From positions 1 through 39,504 of the IMG/VR virus record IMGVR_UViG_3300009001_000023: a stretch of 39,504 bases of DNA; one strand, 5' to 3'. Below are positions 11,327-24,111 of this stretch, piece by piece (position 1 is the first letter of the stretch; each line of letters begins with the position of its first letter). The notes beneath the pieces were generated by a model. That model had not been told where the DNA came from, searched no databases, and saw only the letters and a list, made by a program, of their open reading frames with translations. This DNA is from a virus. A program made the position numbers and the translations under genes.

Positions 11327-12034
11327 TTACGTCAAATCTGCTTCGTAGATGAACTGAATCAGAATCTTGTCGTTCACATCGAAAAGGAACGGAGTTGACT
11401 CGGTGGCTGCAACACCTTCGTCAATTGTTGCCGTCTGGCTATGCATGTAACACTGAATTGTGTTGGCAATTCCATTAGTTACGCTAGTAAAAATCGCTGT
11501 CCCGAAGAACTGATTTCCCGGTCCTTCGTTACGCATGACCACTTGACCAACTGGCTGATATGTAGCAGCAACAGCGTCAGTCGGTAGCGAAAAACTGTAA
11601 GCACCAGAACCTCTGTTAAACCCGTTAACAGAGCTTCCACCAGTAATTCGAATTTCCCCGATAACAGTTGCACCAATTGCAACGTATCGAGCGGTAACAC
11701 TGGCATCTCCAACTGTTGGGTTAGTTGTAGCAGCAGTCCACTGAGGTGTGTACGTAGTCCAAGCAGAGATAGCAAACGTTCCAGTAGGCCCTGTAGGACC
11801 GGTTGGTCCGACCTCTGTTGAAGCAGGTCCAGTAGGTCCTGTTACAGAGGGGCCGGTAGGTCCTGTAGGCCCAGTGACATTTGAATCAGCACCTGCTGGA
11901 CCTGCTGGACCGGTGGGTCCAACAGCGCTAGTGCGAACCAGACGCCATGCTGTTCCGTCCCACTGATAAACGTTAATACCGTTTGTATAGGTATCTCCTA
12001 CCTGTGGGCTTTCTGGGAAATCAATCGCTGCCAT
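11327..12034 (-). CDS. Collagen-like tail-fibre protein with jelly-roll-like tip
   Basis: 235 residues, third member of the shared-anchor family (MAAIDFPESPQVGDTYTNG, then YQWDGTAWRLV). The collagen-like rod is short (about residues 38-90). The C-terminal 140 residues contain WTTYTPQWTAATTNPTVGD, VTARYVAIGATVIGEIRI and a YSFSLP strand, ending ILIQFIYEADL. This is a beta-rich tip of a type common in phage fibres; the YTPxWT opening also occurs as YTPTLS in the tip of the 1621-residue fibre next door. The stop is followed 9 nt later by the next gene. Role: short trimeric fibre, probably receptor binding or decoration. Confidence 0.85.
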   Translation of the reverse strand: MAAIDFPESPQVGDTYTNGINVYQWDGTAWRLVRTSAVGPTGPAGPAGADSNVTGPTGPTGPSVTGPTGPASTEVGPTGPTGPTGTFAISAWTTYTPQWTAATTNPTVGDASVTARYVAIGATVIGEIRITGGSSVNGFNRGSGAYSFSLPTDAVAATYQPVGQVVMRNEGPGNQFFGTAIFTSVTNGIANTIQCYMHSQTATIDEGVAATESTPFLFDVNDKILIQFIYEADLT

Positions 12035-12041
12035 TTTTCAC

Positions 12042-16907
<4,866 letters not shown>

Positions 16908-16977
16908 GTGCGGCACTCCAAGCTATAAAGGCATCCTAGAGAAGACTGCACAGGCAACAGACTTCTCGACCTTTTAT

Positions 16978-16983
16978 ATTGTA
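16978..16983 (-). promoter_or_regulatory. Candidate -10 box (TACAAT) for the fibre operon
   Basis: In the gap before the long fibre gene the minus strand reads AGCGTACAATAT. The same 12 bases occur at 28990-29001 upstream of the terminase operon. The -35 here is poor. This is probably the start of the leftward fibre operon. Confidence 0.4.
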
Positions 16984-17018
16984 CGCTGTTATTAGGAGCC
17001 CGAGTCGGGAATTGCTGC

Positions 17019-18221
17019 CTAACGAGTGCCCGAAATAACGCTAATATCCTTTCTTGGATTATAGCCCTCTCCTATCACCATTGTTAGGATGCCCGGAGGC
17101 GATTCAAGACCATGACGGTCCCTAAACCAAGCACTCCCGACATCTGTTGTGGGGGCTTGAAGCCATAGACGTTCTCCAATATCCATGCATTTGAAGTTGT
17201 GGTAGTGACCAGAAACCCACACATCGCAGAGCCCCAAGGCAGTTTGACCTGCTGATTGCTCTTGCAGATACTTCATCACGTTTGAACCAGTCTGATGACC
17301 GTGAAAGAGCCCCAACATGGTTCCGCAAACATCTACAGCAAGGGTTTGATGTGACTTTTCGGGGAACCTGAACTCAACATGTGAAAGATTTTCGTTCTCT
17401 GCACAGGCGTCTTGAACTGCAGAAGCAATCTCGACATTCCACCCATCTGATGGGTCAGCATGGACTTGCCTAGTCACTTCATCGTGGTTTCCGTTGACCA
17501 CGGGGACAACAAGACGGTCGCAGAGAGGTGCAAAAGCCTTGATTTGAGCGAGCAACAGCCTTCTAGCCACCCGGGTTTGTTCCGTAAGGCCCAAATCTGA
17601 TGCCGCTGGGCTCTGAAGCTTGCCTCCCTGAGAAGTATTACCTTCTACATGGTCTCCGGGCAGTGCAATGACTACCGTGCCAATGCTTCTTCCAATTTTT
17701 CTGAGGTCTTTGAGCCTTTGAACTGCCTCGTCGGTCATAGAAAGCAAACGGGAGATGGTGGACTCAGTTCCATCATCTCCCTGCTTCTTTCCAATCTGCT
17801 GGTCGCTAGGGACAAACAGATAAGCCAGTTCTCCTGTCTGCTTTTTCTGACCTTTTGATGGTCTCCACTTCGAAACTTCGTGGATAAGTTGTTCCAAGTC
17901 AAAATCCAGCTCGGTGTTCTCTGGTTGAACTGGAGCAAGGCTGGCTCGATACGCTTCAAGCCATTCACCAGCATGGTTTTGCCATCTCGACTTGCGAAGT
18001 GATGTGACAGACCACATCATTGGGTCTAAATCAAACTCGTGGAGAAGTTGCTCCGCATCAGGCATTTCCCCGGCTGGTCGAGGAGTAGAGATGAGATACC
18101 CACCGTCTGGGTCAACCTCAAGACGAGGCTTCCAAGACTCTGGAGTATTAAGAGCTTTCATATCAGAGCCGCTTGGCCCCGGTGATACCAAAGCCGCTAA
18201 GCGGTCTGTGAGCTCCGACAT
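17019..18221 (-). CDS. SbcD/Mre11-like calcineurin-type metallophosphoesterase
   Basis: 400 residues, ATG 1 nt after the stop of the upstream HTH gene, so translationally coupled. The metallophosphoesterase signature is in order: FVPSDQQIGK (135-144, first metal motif with D140, although the usual DxH is DxQ), PGDHVEG (188-194), GNHDE (244-248), FHGH (306-309) and SGHYHNF (337-343). These residues hold two metal ions in the SbcD/Mre11 nuclease and related families. The N-terminal 120 residues (SVTSLRKSRWQ, GEWLEAYR) form a helical region often fused to this domain in actinophage proteins. Likely role: DNA end processing during replication or recombination, or host DNA degradation. No SbcC/Rad50 ATPase is in the window. 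The substrate is not determined by the motifs. Confidence 0.85.
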   Translation of the reverse strand: MSELTDRLAALVSPGPSGSDMKALNTPESWKPRLEVDPDGGYLISTPRPAGEMPDAEQLLHEFDLDPMMWSVTSLRKSRWQNHAGEWLEAYRASLAPVQPENTELDFDLEQLIHEVSKWRPSKGQKKQTGELAYLFVPSDQQIGKKQGDDGTESTISRLLSMTDEAVQRLKDLRKIGRSIGTVVIALPGDHVEGNTSQGGKLQSPAASDLGLTEQTRVARRLLLAQIKAFAPLCDRLVVPVVNGNHDEVTRQVHADPSDGWNVEIASAVQDACAENENLSHVEFRFPEKSHQTLAVDVCGTMLGLFHGHQTGSNVMKYLQEQSAGQTALGLCDVWVSGHYHNFKCMDIGERLWLQAPTTDVGSAWFRDRHGLESPPGILTMVIGEGYNPRKDISVISGTR

Positions 18222-18222
18222 A

Positions 18223-18513
18223 TCAAACCTTCCCGCTCAACTCTTGTCGAATCTGGCTGTTCTTCCCGACAAAGCAACGGCACTGCTGCCTACGGTGAAG
18301 AGCAATCGAAGAATACGAGATGTCGTGTCCTTCACCCAGAAGAATGTCGTGAATCTGTCGATTGGAAATGGTGCCCGAGACAGAGCGTGATTTAAACACC
18401 AGCTCTAGGGCTTCCTTATCTTCTCCCTCAACCTCAGAGAGCAGCTTTGCTACCCCGCAAGGGAGACCAGTTTCACTTCGTTGTGCGTTTTTTAATTTGT
18501 CTGCGAGACTCAA
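18223..18513 (-). CDS. Small helix-turn-helix DNA-binding protein
   Basis: 96 residues. The start is TTG at 18513, decided by GGAGG 5 nt upstream; no ATG is available. Residues 45-85 (TISNRQIHDILLGEGHDI, then SYSSIALHRRQQCRCF) read as a helix-turn-helix with a basic recognition helix ending in CxC. Small proteins ending their HTH in HRR..C.CF are familiar from actinophages, where they sit beside the metallophosphoesterase. Role inferred: transcriptional or replication regulator for this two-gene unit. The leader holds a nested inverted repeat (18543-18577) that could be its operator. Confidence 0.7.
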   Translation of the reverse strand: MSLADKLKNAQRSETGLPCGVAKLLSEVEGEDKEALELVFKSRSVSGTISNRQIHDILLGEGHDISYSSIALHRRQQCRCFVGKNSQIRQELSGKV

Positions 18514-18542
18514 GATTTCCTCCAGTCACCTTTTGTCCTACC

Positions 18543-18577
18543 GTAATCGAAAGTCTCTATGTAAGACCATTGATTAC
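18543..18577. promoter_or_regulatory. Nested inverted repeat in leader of HTH gene
   Basis: GTAATC (18543-18548) pairs with GATTAC (18572-18577), and inside it GTCT (18553-18556) pairs with AGAC (18564-18567). It is either an operator or a leader hairpin about 30 nt upstream of the TTG start. The rest of the 182-bp gap (18514-18695) shows nothing convincing. Confidence 0.35.
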
Positions 18578-18695
18578 ATCACCAGTAACATTAGCACCAG
18601 AGGGCTAGGCGTAGGGGGATATCAAGAGATAAACGCTGAACGGCGTGTCGAAAAAAGTGCCCGAAAACGGTCAGGAACCGGAGGTATGATACAAA

Positions 18696-19154
18696 TTACT
18701 TATCTGTGGACCGGGAGCGCCTCGGGCTTGATGCTTTTTTTGCTTCGTCTTGCTTCATCACTTTGTCGAACTCCGCCGACCCGGAAGTCTCGTTCAGGAA
18801 CCTAATCAGCAATGTGTTGGATTCATTTACCGACTTGCTGAGACGGTCTACTTTCTTGCCCATCGACTTCATCTCTTCATCAAGAGCTTCAGTCCTTCTT
18901 GCAACATCTGCAAGGCTAAGTCCGCCATTTGAATTTGGATGGATTGGCTCAGTTGCGACTTCGATTTCTTCACGCATCATGGTTCGCATCAGTTTCATCC
19001 ACCACTTAGTGACTCCGAAGATGAGACCTCCGACGGTGATAGCAAGACCTATCACGGCAGCAACGTCGCCAACGTCAAGAAAGTTTGGCGTACCGGGTTC
19101 CCACCAATTACCGGTCTCATCGGCGGCGGCTGCCATGAGCGTGATGAGAGACAT
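18696..19154 (-). CDS. Single-TM membrane protein, candidate holin
   Basis: 152 residues, ATG with AGGAAGG upstream. A short polar N-terminus is followed by one membrane segment at about residues 31-50 (VAAVIGLAITVGGLIFGVTK), then a basic aromatic stretch (WWMKLMRTMM), a heptad-like coiled coil around 85-115 (DEEMKSMGKKVDRLSKSV) and a charged Lys/Arg/Ser tail. This plan matches single-TM holin-like or membrane-anchored phage proteins. No endolysin is seen next to it, so the holin call is inference from architecture; an inner-membrane scaffold for replication is an alternative. It is transcribed leftward, divergent from the primase gene. Confidence 0.6.
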   Translation of the reverse strand: MSLITLMAAAADETGNWWEPGTPNFLDVGDVAAVIGLAITVGGLIFGVTKWWMKLMRTMMREEIEVATEPIHPNSNGGLSLADVARRTEALDEEMKSMGKKVDRLSKSVNESNTLLIRFLNETSGSAEFDKVMKQDEAKKASSPRRSRSTDK

Positions 19155-19233
19155 AAAACCTTCCTAGCTACTCGACTGGTCTTGTCTCTGCGAATACTGA
19201 ACTAGTTTATATTACTTTTCTTCTAGCGAGTCC

Positions 19234-19250
19234 GACACGGAAGGTGTCGA
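19234..19250. promoter_or_regulatory. Inverted repeat in divergent control region
   Basis: CGACAC-GGAAG-GTGTCG lies in the 194-bp gap (19155-19348) between the leftward membrane-protein gene and the rightward primase gene. It has no T-run on either side, so an operator is more likely than a terminator. Confidence 0.3.
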
Positions 19251-19293
19251 TAGGTGTATAGTCGAAAGACTTCTACTCCGTTCTGTAAGACCC

Positions 19294-19322
19294 TTGACTG
19301 GCTAGACGGACTAGCGGTACTG
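19294..19322 (+). promoter_or_regulatory. Weak candidate promoter for primase-helicase gene
   Basis: TTGACT is followed about 17 nt later by GTACTG, a poor -10. The gene start lies roughly 30 nt further on, with its own GAGG. The -35 is good but the -10 is weak. Confidence 0.25.
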
Positions 19323-19348
19323 TTCTTTCTAGAGGAATCGAGGTGTAG

Positions 19349-21934
19349 GTGTCTAACGACGAAACGACGAGGCAAGCCAAAGCAGCAGCGTTCTATGGGA
19401 GCATCGACTGGAACATCCTGCCCTGCTACGGAATCGTGGGGGGAAGGTGTACCTGTGACAAAGCTCACGGCGAGCCTAAAGAGGTAGGTAAGCACCCCGC
19501 CCTGTCCGAGTGGAACATTCAATCCACTAGCGACCTTTCAACTATCACAAAGTGGTGGGAGACAGACCCCAACTACAACGTAGGAGTTCACTGCTCCAAG
19601 TCCGGGTTCTTCGTCATTGACATTGACCCCCGTTCGGGTGGTCCTCAGTCTTTCCAAAAGTTTGAAGAGATGGTCGAAGGAGCACTCCCTCCAACCATCG
19701 AAGCGATTACCGGAACCTACACCGGAGACAACGGTCAGCCCCAGCGGGGTCGTCACATCTTCTACCGATGCGACAACTCAGAAGGTCTGGTTGGCAACCT
19801 CACGAAGATGGGGCTCAAGGGTATTGACATCAAGCACAACGGTTATGTGCTGATTGCCCCGAGCAAGCACTTCTCCGGAGTGGACTACGAGTGGGTTGAG
19901 GGTCACGCTCCATGGGAGATGGAAATGGCAGAGGCTCCCGAAGAACTCCTCGCCGTTCTTCGCAAGCGAGCTCGCAAGACCAGTTTCACTCTTGATGAGG
20001 GCAACTGGGATTGGTTGGACTACGAGCCAACAGTAGATGTTGACAAGATTCTTGAAGAGGGCATTGATGAAGGCTCCCGTGCCGTAGACATCTACAAGGC
20101 CACCTGCTCTTTGGCGAACAAGTACGGGACCGACCCCATGGCTCGGCAGATGATTGAGACGATGATGATTCGTTTCAACACCGAGAAGGTGCGTCCACCG
20201 CTTCACATCGAGGGAACCAACGGTCTTCTCCATCACGTTCACCGTGCTATCGACTTTGTTGCAGATAACCCGAAGGTTGGCATCATCTCTCCGGAGACAG
20301 CCGAGTGGATGCAGAAGCAAGCAAAAAGCCTCTCTCCCGACGAGCAACCTAAGGCTATGACTGGAGTTGTCGCTCCAGTGCAAGGTGAAGGCGCAATGCG
20401 TTATGGCAAAGAAGCCATTCTCGCTTCTATTGAAGATGGAGATTCCATTTCGGATGCAGCAAGCATTTCCAACATGGATATCCCTAAAGACCCGGATTCT
20501 CTGAGCTCTCAGGATGGTGGGGACGAAAGACGACGCTCGCTGTCGGACACCGGTAACGGTCGTCGTCTTGTCGATGTTTTTGGTACGGGTATTCGATACA
20601 CCACAGGTCTCGGTTGGTTCGTTTGGAAAGAGGGTTACTGGAAGCCAGACCGTGAAGACCTCGAAGTTCAAGAACTAGCCAAGAGGTTGGGGTCAATCAT
20701 CTCGACTGACGTAGGTAGCTATCCCGAATCGCAGCAGACCGATGTGATTAAGTGGGCTCATCAATCTCGTTCCAACGCCAGACTTCATGGAGCGATTGAG
20801 AGCGCAAAGTCAGACCCTCGTGTTGAGGTATCTGTCGAAGGCTGGGATAAAGACCAAAACCTTTTGGGTGTTGCCAACGGGGTAATCAATCTCAAAACCG
20901 GAGAACTTCTCAAGGGTCGTCCGGACTTGTACATCACTCGTCGTGCTCCTGTTGCTTACACCGCAGGTCACAGGAACGCCAGATGGGAACAGTTCCTTAA
21001 CTTTGCAACTAGTGGAGATAAAGAATTCCAAGGTTGGCTACAGAGAGCAGCCGGTTATTCGTTGACTGGTTCGAGCAAGTATGACTTGATGTTCTTGGTT
21101 TATGGACCTGCGGGTTCTGGTAAGAACACTTTTGTTGAGGCTCTTGTAAAAGCACTAGGCACACAGCAGTACGCATGGCCTCTTGACTCAAGCATTCTTG
21201 CTCAAGGAGACGGTCAGGCAAGCGGTTCCGACCTTTACCACTGGGCTCAATTGCGTGGTCGTCGTGTTGTTTGGGTGGACGAGCTACCAGACTCTGAGCG
21301 ACTCAAAGAAAACTCGGTCAAGAAGCTGACGGGTTCCTCCGAAATCTCAGCACGTTCTCCGGGTGAACAACCGTTCACGTTCCAGTCGCAAGCGAAACTG
21401 TGGGTCTCGACTAACCACCGACCCATCATCACCGATGACGCTATGTGGCGACGCATCCGACCTATCCCATTCCTTCGAGTTCCAGAAGAGCCAGACCCCG
21501 ACCTCAAGGACTACATCTTTGACCCGGAGGGTGCACTCCCTGCAGTTCTTGCTTGGGCGGTCGAAGGAGCAATGCAGATTCTCAACTCGACTTCTAAAGA
21601 TGCGCTCGGTTGGTGCAAGGTCGTGGCAGAAGCAGCAGAGGTCTATCGAAAGAACGAAGACCGAATCGGAATTTTCTTATCAGAAGAGACAGAAGAAGTT
21701 GAGGGGGAGAAGACTCCGGTCAAATCTCTATACGGTCTCTATCGAAAGTGGTCAGAAGACCGTGGAGAGAAAGCAATGACTCAGATTGCTTTTCACAGAA
21801 AGCTAGTTGACCGAAACCTAAAGGTAGAAGGTCTTGGAGCAAAGGCAGAAGTCCACGGAAGAAAAATCGTGATGAGGTCTGTATCTGTCTCTACAGAAGT
21901 TGACTGGTACTCAGCCAGCAACCTAGCTAGATAA
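19349..21934 (+). CDS. Bifunctional PrimPol primase - D5-type SF3 helicase
   Basis: 861 residues, GTG start with GAGG 5 nt upstream. Residues 10-200 are a primase-polymerase domain: a Cys cluster (CYGIVGGRCTCDKAHGEP), GKHP (47-50), the metal-binding DxD in VIDIDPRSGG (D91, D93), GRHIFYR (H136) and GIDIKHNGYVLIAPS (D160). A linker rich in Asp and Ser covers about 330-395. The D5 N-terminal region starts near 395 (GTGIRYTTGLGWFVW). The SF3 helicase core has Walker A GPAGSGKNT (about 586-594), Walker B VVWVDELPDS (about 640) and the sensor LWVSTNHRP (about 685). It primes and unwinds DNA at the phage replication fork. It is the only large rightward gene in the left 30 kb, and its stop abuts the terminase stop with no gap (TAATTA). 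Confidence 0.93.
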   Translation: MSNDETTRQAKAAAFYGSIDWNILPCYGIVGGRCTCDKAHGEPKEVGKHPALSEWNIQSTSDLSTITKWWETDPNYNVGVHCSKSGFFVIDIDPRSGGPQSFQKFEEMVEGALPPTIEAITGTYTGDNGQPQRGRHIFYRCDNSEGLVGNLTKMGLKGIDIKHNGYVLIAPSKHFSGVDYEWVEGHAPWEMEMAEAPEELLAVLRKRARKTSFTLDEGNWDWLDYEPTVDVDKILEEGIDEGSRAVDIYKATCSLANKYGTDPMARQMIETMMIRFNTEKVRPPLHIEGTNGLLHHVHRAIDFVADNPKVGIISPETAEWMQKQAKSLSPDEQPKAMTGVVAPVQGEGAMRYGKEAILASIEDGDSISDAASISNMDIPKDPDSLSSQDGGDERRRSLSDTGNGRRLVDVFGTGIRYTTGLGWFVWKEGYWKPDREDLEVQELAKRLGSIISTDVGSYPESQQTDVIKWAHQSRSNARLHGAIESAKSDPRVEVSVEGWDKDQNLLGVANGVINLKTGELLKGRPDLYITRRAPVAYTAGHRNARWEQFLNFATSGDKEFQGWLQRAAGYSLTGSSKYDLMFLVYGPAGSGKNTFVEALVKALGTQQYAWPLDSSILAQGDGQASGSDLYHWAQLRGRRVVWVDELPDSERLKENSVKKLTGSSEISARSPGEQPFTFQSQAKLWVSTNHRPIITDDAMWRRIRPIPFLRVPEEPDPDLKDYIFDPEGALPAVLAWAVEGAMQILNSTSKDALGWCKVVAEAAEVYRKNEDRIGIFLSEETEEVEGEKTPVKSLYGLYRKWSEDRGEKAMTQIAFHRKLVDRNLKVEGLGAKAEVHGRKIVMRSVSVSTEVDWYSASNLAR

Positions 21935-23350
21935 TTAGCGAACGGTAAACACTCTTCCGCCACCACCCTGCATACCCCGATGTGAGGGGAGCCGTCTGGC
22001 TGCTGGAGATTTTGCCTTCAACTTTCCTCCAGAGAAACCTGACGGTGGTTTGATAAGCAAGGCAGTCATTGCATGGACCAAAGCGTCTACTCGGTCAGGT
22101 GAGTTCTTGGTTTCTCCCGGAATCCATGCTGTCATCTGAGACTCAAGGTCTGGAAGGTAGTTAACGTGGTGGACCCTGCTCTGCTCGTAGGCAAGAACAA
22201 CAGGCTCTGCTCGCAAAGCTTTCCCGTGTTTTGAGTGAACTTCTAAAACTTTTACATTGGGGTCAATCGCATTGATTGCGTTACGAACTAGTGCTCCACC
22301 TTGATTGACTTCGGCTACAACTGGGCAACCCCAACGTCGAGCCATCTCAACAACTTTGTTGGCCCACACCTCCGGAGAACCGTGGATAGTTGCATCCTCA
22401 AGAACCCAAGCATGTCTCTTGTAGAGGTCTCGGTCGGCGGTGGAAGCGCAAACAACGATGCCGCACTCGTCTCGTGGGTTCTCCGCAACCGATGGGTCAA
22501 CTCCGATACAACGTAGGGGTGTGCTTGGGGGGAGAATCATTTCTCTGGCTGCTTCAATCATTTCGATTGTCCAGAGAGCACCCTCAACATCGTCAAGCAT
22601 TTCACCGTAGAGTTCCTGCTGAGCAAGACGAGTCCCCTCGTACACTCCGGTGATGGCTTGCAAGTATGTGTTTGACAGGTTGCCAGCGTTATCGAGAGTC
22701 GAACCTTTGGAAATAAAAACTCGACCATCCTTCTTTGCTTCGTCAATTAGCGAATAAAGAACCGGAACTCGTTTTGGGGTCGTGGTCGCAATAATTTGTG
22801 GATTTGACCCGAGTCGAGTAGCAACTCGAAGGTTGTCCCACGAAGTCATACCTGCAGCATCGGGACTTTGCCTCCATGCTGCCAACTCGTCTGCCCATGC
22901 GTAGTGGGCCTGAATACCACGAAGACCGTCCGGTTCGTCAGCGGTAAGAAGGGTAGCGACGTTACCGTTGGGCCATGTAAGCCTTCTTTTTGATGGCTCG
23001 TAGTGGGGCTTCTCAGATGGTGGGCAAATGTTCATAACACCTGACTCACCCTCGACTACAACGTCACGAACGTCTGCTGCGGTACGGGCGACGAGAGCGA
23101 AGCGAAGTTGACCTTGAGAAGTATCTTTAGCCTTCTCTCGAATCCACTCCGCTGCGCTCCTCGTCTTGCCCGCACCACGACCGGCTAGGTATAACCAGAT
23201 ACTCCAGTCGGTGTTATCGGGGGGTCTTTGTTCGGGTCTGGCCCATGCAGACCAGTCCCAAACGAGACTGTCCATGTCTAGACCAGCAAGGACCTGCTGC
23301 TTCTCGTCCTCGGGTAAGAGGGCTATTTGTTCCATCAAACTCTTACCCAT
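21935..23350 (-). CDS. terL: Terminase large subunit
   Basis: 471 residues. The ATPase has Walker A GRGAGKT (57-63) after LYLAG, and Walker B YAWADELAAW with D154-E155. The coupling segment ATTTPKRVPVLY follows at 188-199. The RNase H-like nuclease has CIGVDPSV (D285), VVAEVNQGG (about 341-349) and a C-terminal DRVDALVHA carrying the last acidic residue. STLDNAGNLS is typical of this actinophage and marine-phage branch of terminases. It cuts concatemeric DNA and drives it into the prohead. Translation starts 14 nt after the stop of the putative small subunit. The last gene of the long leftward operon, it ends exactly against the primase stop, so the convergent transcripts must overlap or be terminated inside the genes. 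Confidence 0.95.
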   Translation of the reverse strand: MGKSLMEQIALLPEDEKQQVLAGLDMDSLVWDWSAWARPEQRPPDNTDWSIWLYLAGRGAGKTRSAAEWIREKAKDTSQGQLRFALVARTAADVRDVVVEGESGVMNICPPSEKPHYEPSKRRLTWPNGNVATLLTADEPDGLRGIQAHYAWADELAAWRQSPDAAGMTSWDNLRVATRLGSNPQIIATTTPKRVPVLYSLIDEAKKDGRVFISKGSTLDNAGNLSNTYLQAITGVYEGTRLAQQELYGEMLDDVEGALWTIEMIEAAREMILPPSTPLRCIGVDPSVAENPRDECGIVVCASTADRDLYKRHAWVLEDATIHGSPEVWANKVVEMARRWGCPVVAEVNQGGALVRNAINAIDPNVKVLEVHSKHGKALRAEPVVLAYEQSRVHHVNYLPDLESQMTAWIPGETKNSPDRVDALVHAMTALLIKPPSGFSGGKLKAKSPAARRLPSHRGMQGGGGRVFTVR

Positions 23351-23364
23351 AGGGGAAACCTGCC

Positions 23365-23826
23365 TTACCTAGTCTGACGCTGAAGACTCCTCTGCACTCC
23401 ATAATAGAGCGGAGCAGCGGAACTGAGGCCCATGTGCTTTGCCAAGTTGGAAAGCGAGATGCCAGACATGTACTCCGACCGAAGTTGGTCGTGATAGAGG
23501 TCAGTTCCCTTTTCCTTGGCAGAGCGAACACGCTCAGCAGCGGCCTCAATGTTTTGTTCCTTGAGGCGAATCTTTGGCTTGTATTCGCTGACAACAACAT
23601 TGCTCATTGCAACACGGCGGCGAACACCTGCGTAGGCGACATTGATGCGCTCAGCGAGCTTAGGAAGACTTCCGCCCTTCTCCTGAAACTCCTTGAGGAG
23701 GTCGGTGTACTGCTTACTTGCTCGGTGGGCAGGTGTGTCTTGGTTGCGCCGACCGTAAGCCTTCTTTGCCAGTGGCAAGATTGGCTCAATCTTGGCAGCG
23801 TATTCTTCTACGAGCTCTTGGCCCAT
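23365..23826 (-). CDS. Probable terminase small subunit (HTH protein)
   Basis: 153 residues, ATG with GGAGAG upstream, directly before terL. It has two helix-turn-helix-like segments: GSLPKLAERINVAYAGVRRR (about 52-71) and GISLSNLAKHMGLSSAA (about 121-137). The linker is basic and helical (KIRLKEQNIEAAAERVRSAK). The N-terminus is helical with YGRRNQDTPAHRASKQY. Small terminases bind the packaging site through N-terminal HTH domains and vary greatly in sequence, so the call rests on position plus HTH content. A general DNA-binding regulator is the alternative. The 99-bp gap upstream has no clear promoter. Confidence 0.6.
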   Translation of the reverse strand: MGQELVEEYAAKIEPILPLAKKAYGRRNQDTPAHRASKQYTDLLKEFQEKGGSLPKLAERINVAYAGVRRRVAMSNVVVSEYKPKIRLKEQNIEAAAERVRSAKEKGTDLYHDQLRSEYMSGISLSNLAKHMGLSSAAPLYYGVQRSLQRQTR

Positions 23827-23925
23827 TTATCTCTCCATTTGTGTCTTTGGTCCAACGCTTGTCCCTAGGAAGAAAAATCTATCACACCTCTGCAAAATAT
23901 CCAACCCAAAGTCGGACATTTAGTA

Positions 23926-24111
23926 CTAATCGTCAGAATGCTTAGAACGGAAGGGATATGTGCCCATCCAGACCAACAGAGACCACAAAATAGCCCAGCC
24001 AACGACCGTTCTGGCAGAGCCATCTAGCACGAACCATGCGATAAACATTCCTAGCAGAGTCCACACTTGGTCCAACATGTCTTTTATAAAGCCTCTAATG
24101 AATTTTTTCAT
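23926..24111 (-). CDS. Small two-TM membrane protein
   Basis: 61 residues with two hydrophobic segments (about 14-29, [16 protein letters not shown], and 34-51, [18 protein letters not shown]), a basic N-terminus ([10 protein letters not shown]) and a charged tail. Its ATG overlaps the stop of the exported PE-rich protein by 4 bp (ATGA), so the two are translationally coupled and probably act together at the membrane. It has the size and topology of a class II holin. Because it is coupled to an exported protein, a chaperone or anchor role is equally possible. Confidence 0.65.
   Translation of the reverse strand: MKKFIRGFIKDMLDQVWTLLGMFIAWFVLDGSARTVVGWAILWSLLVWMGTYPFRSKHSDD

Noticed and set aside
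16995-17004. AGGAGCCCGA on the plus strand near 17000 as another start-associated element.
   Set aside because: Opposite orientation to the adjacent genes, no start codon follows and the flanks do not match.
19778-20671. A 297-residue minus-strand ORF inside the primase-helicase gene.
   Set aside because: It lies opposite the clear PrimPol domain, has no start signal and no recognisable motif. It is a shadow of codon use.
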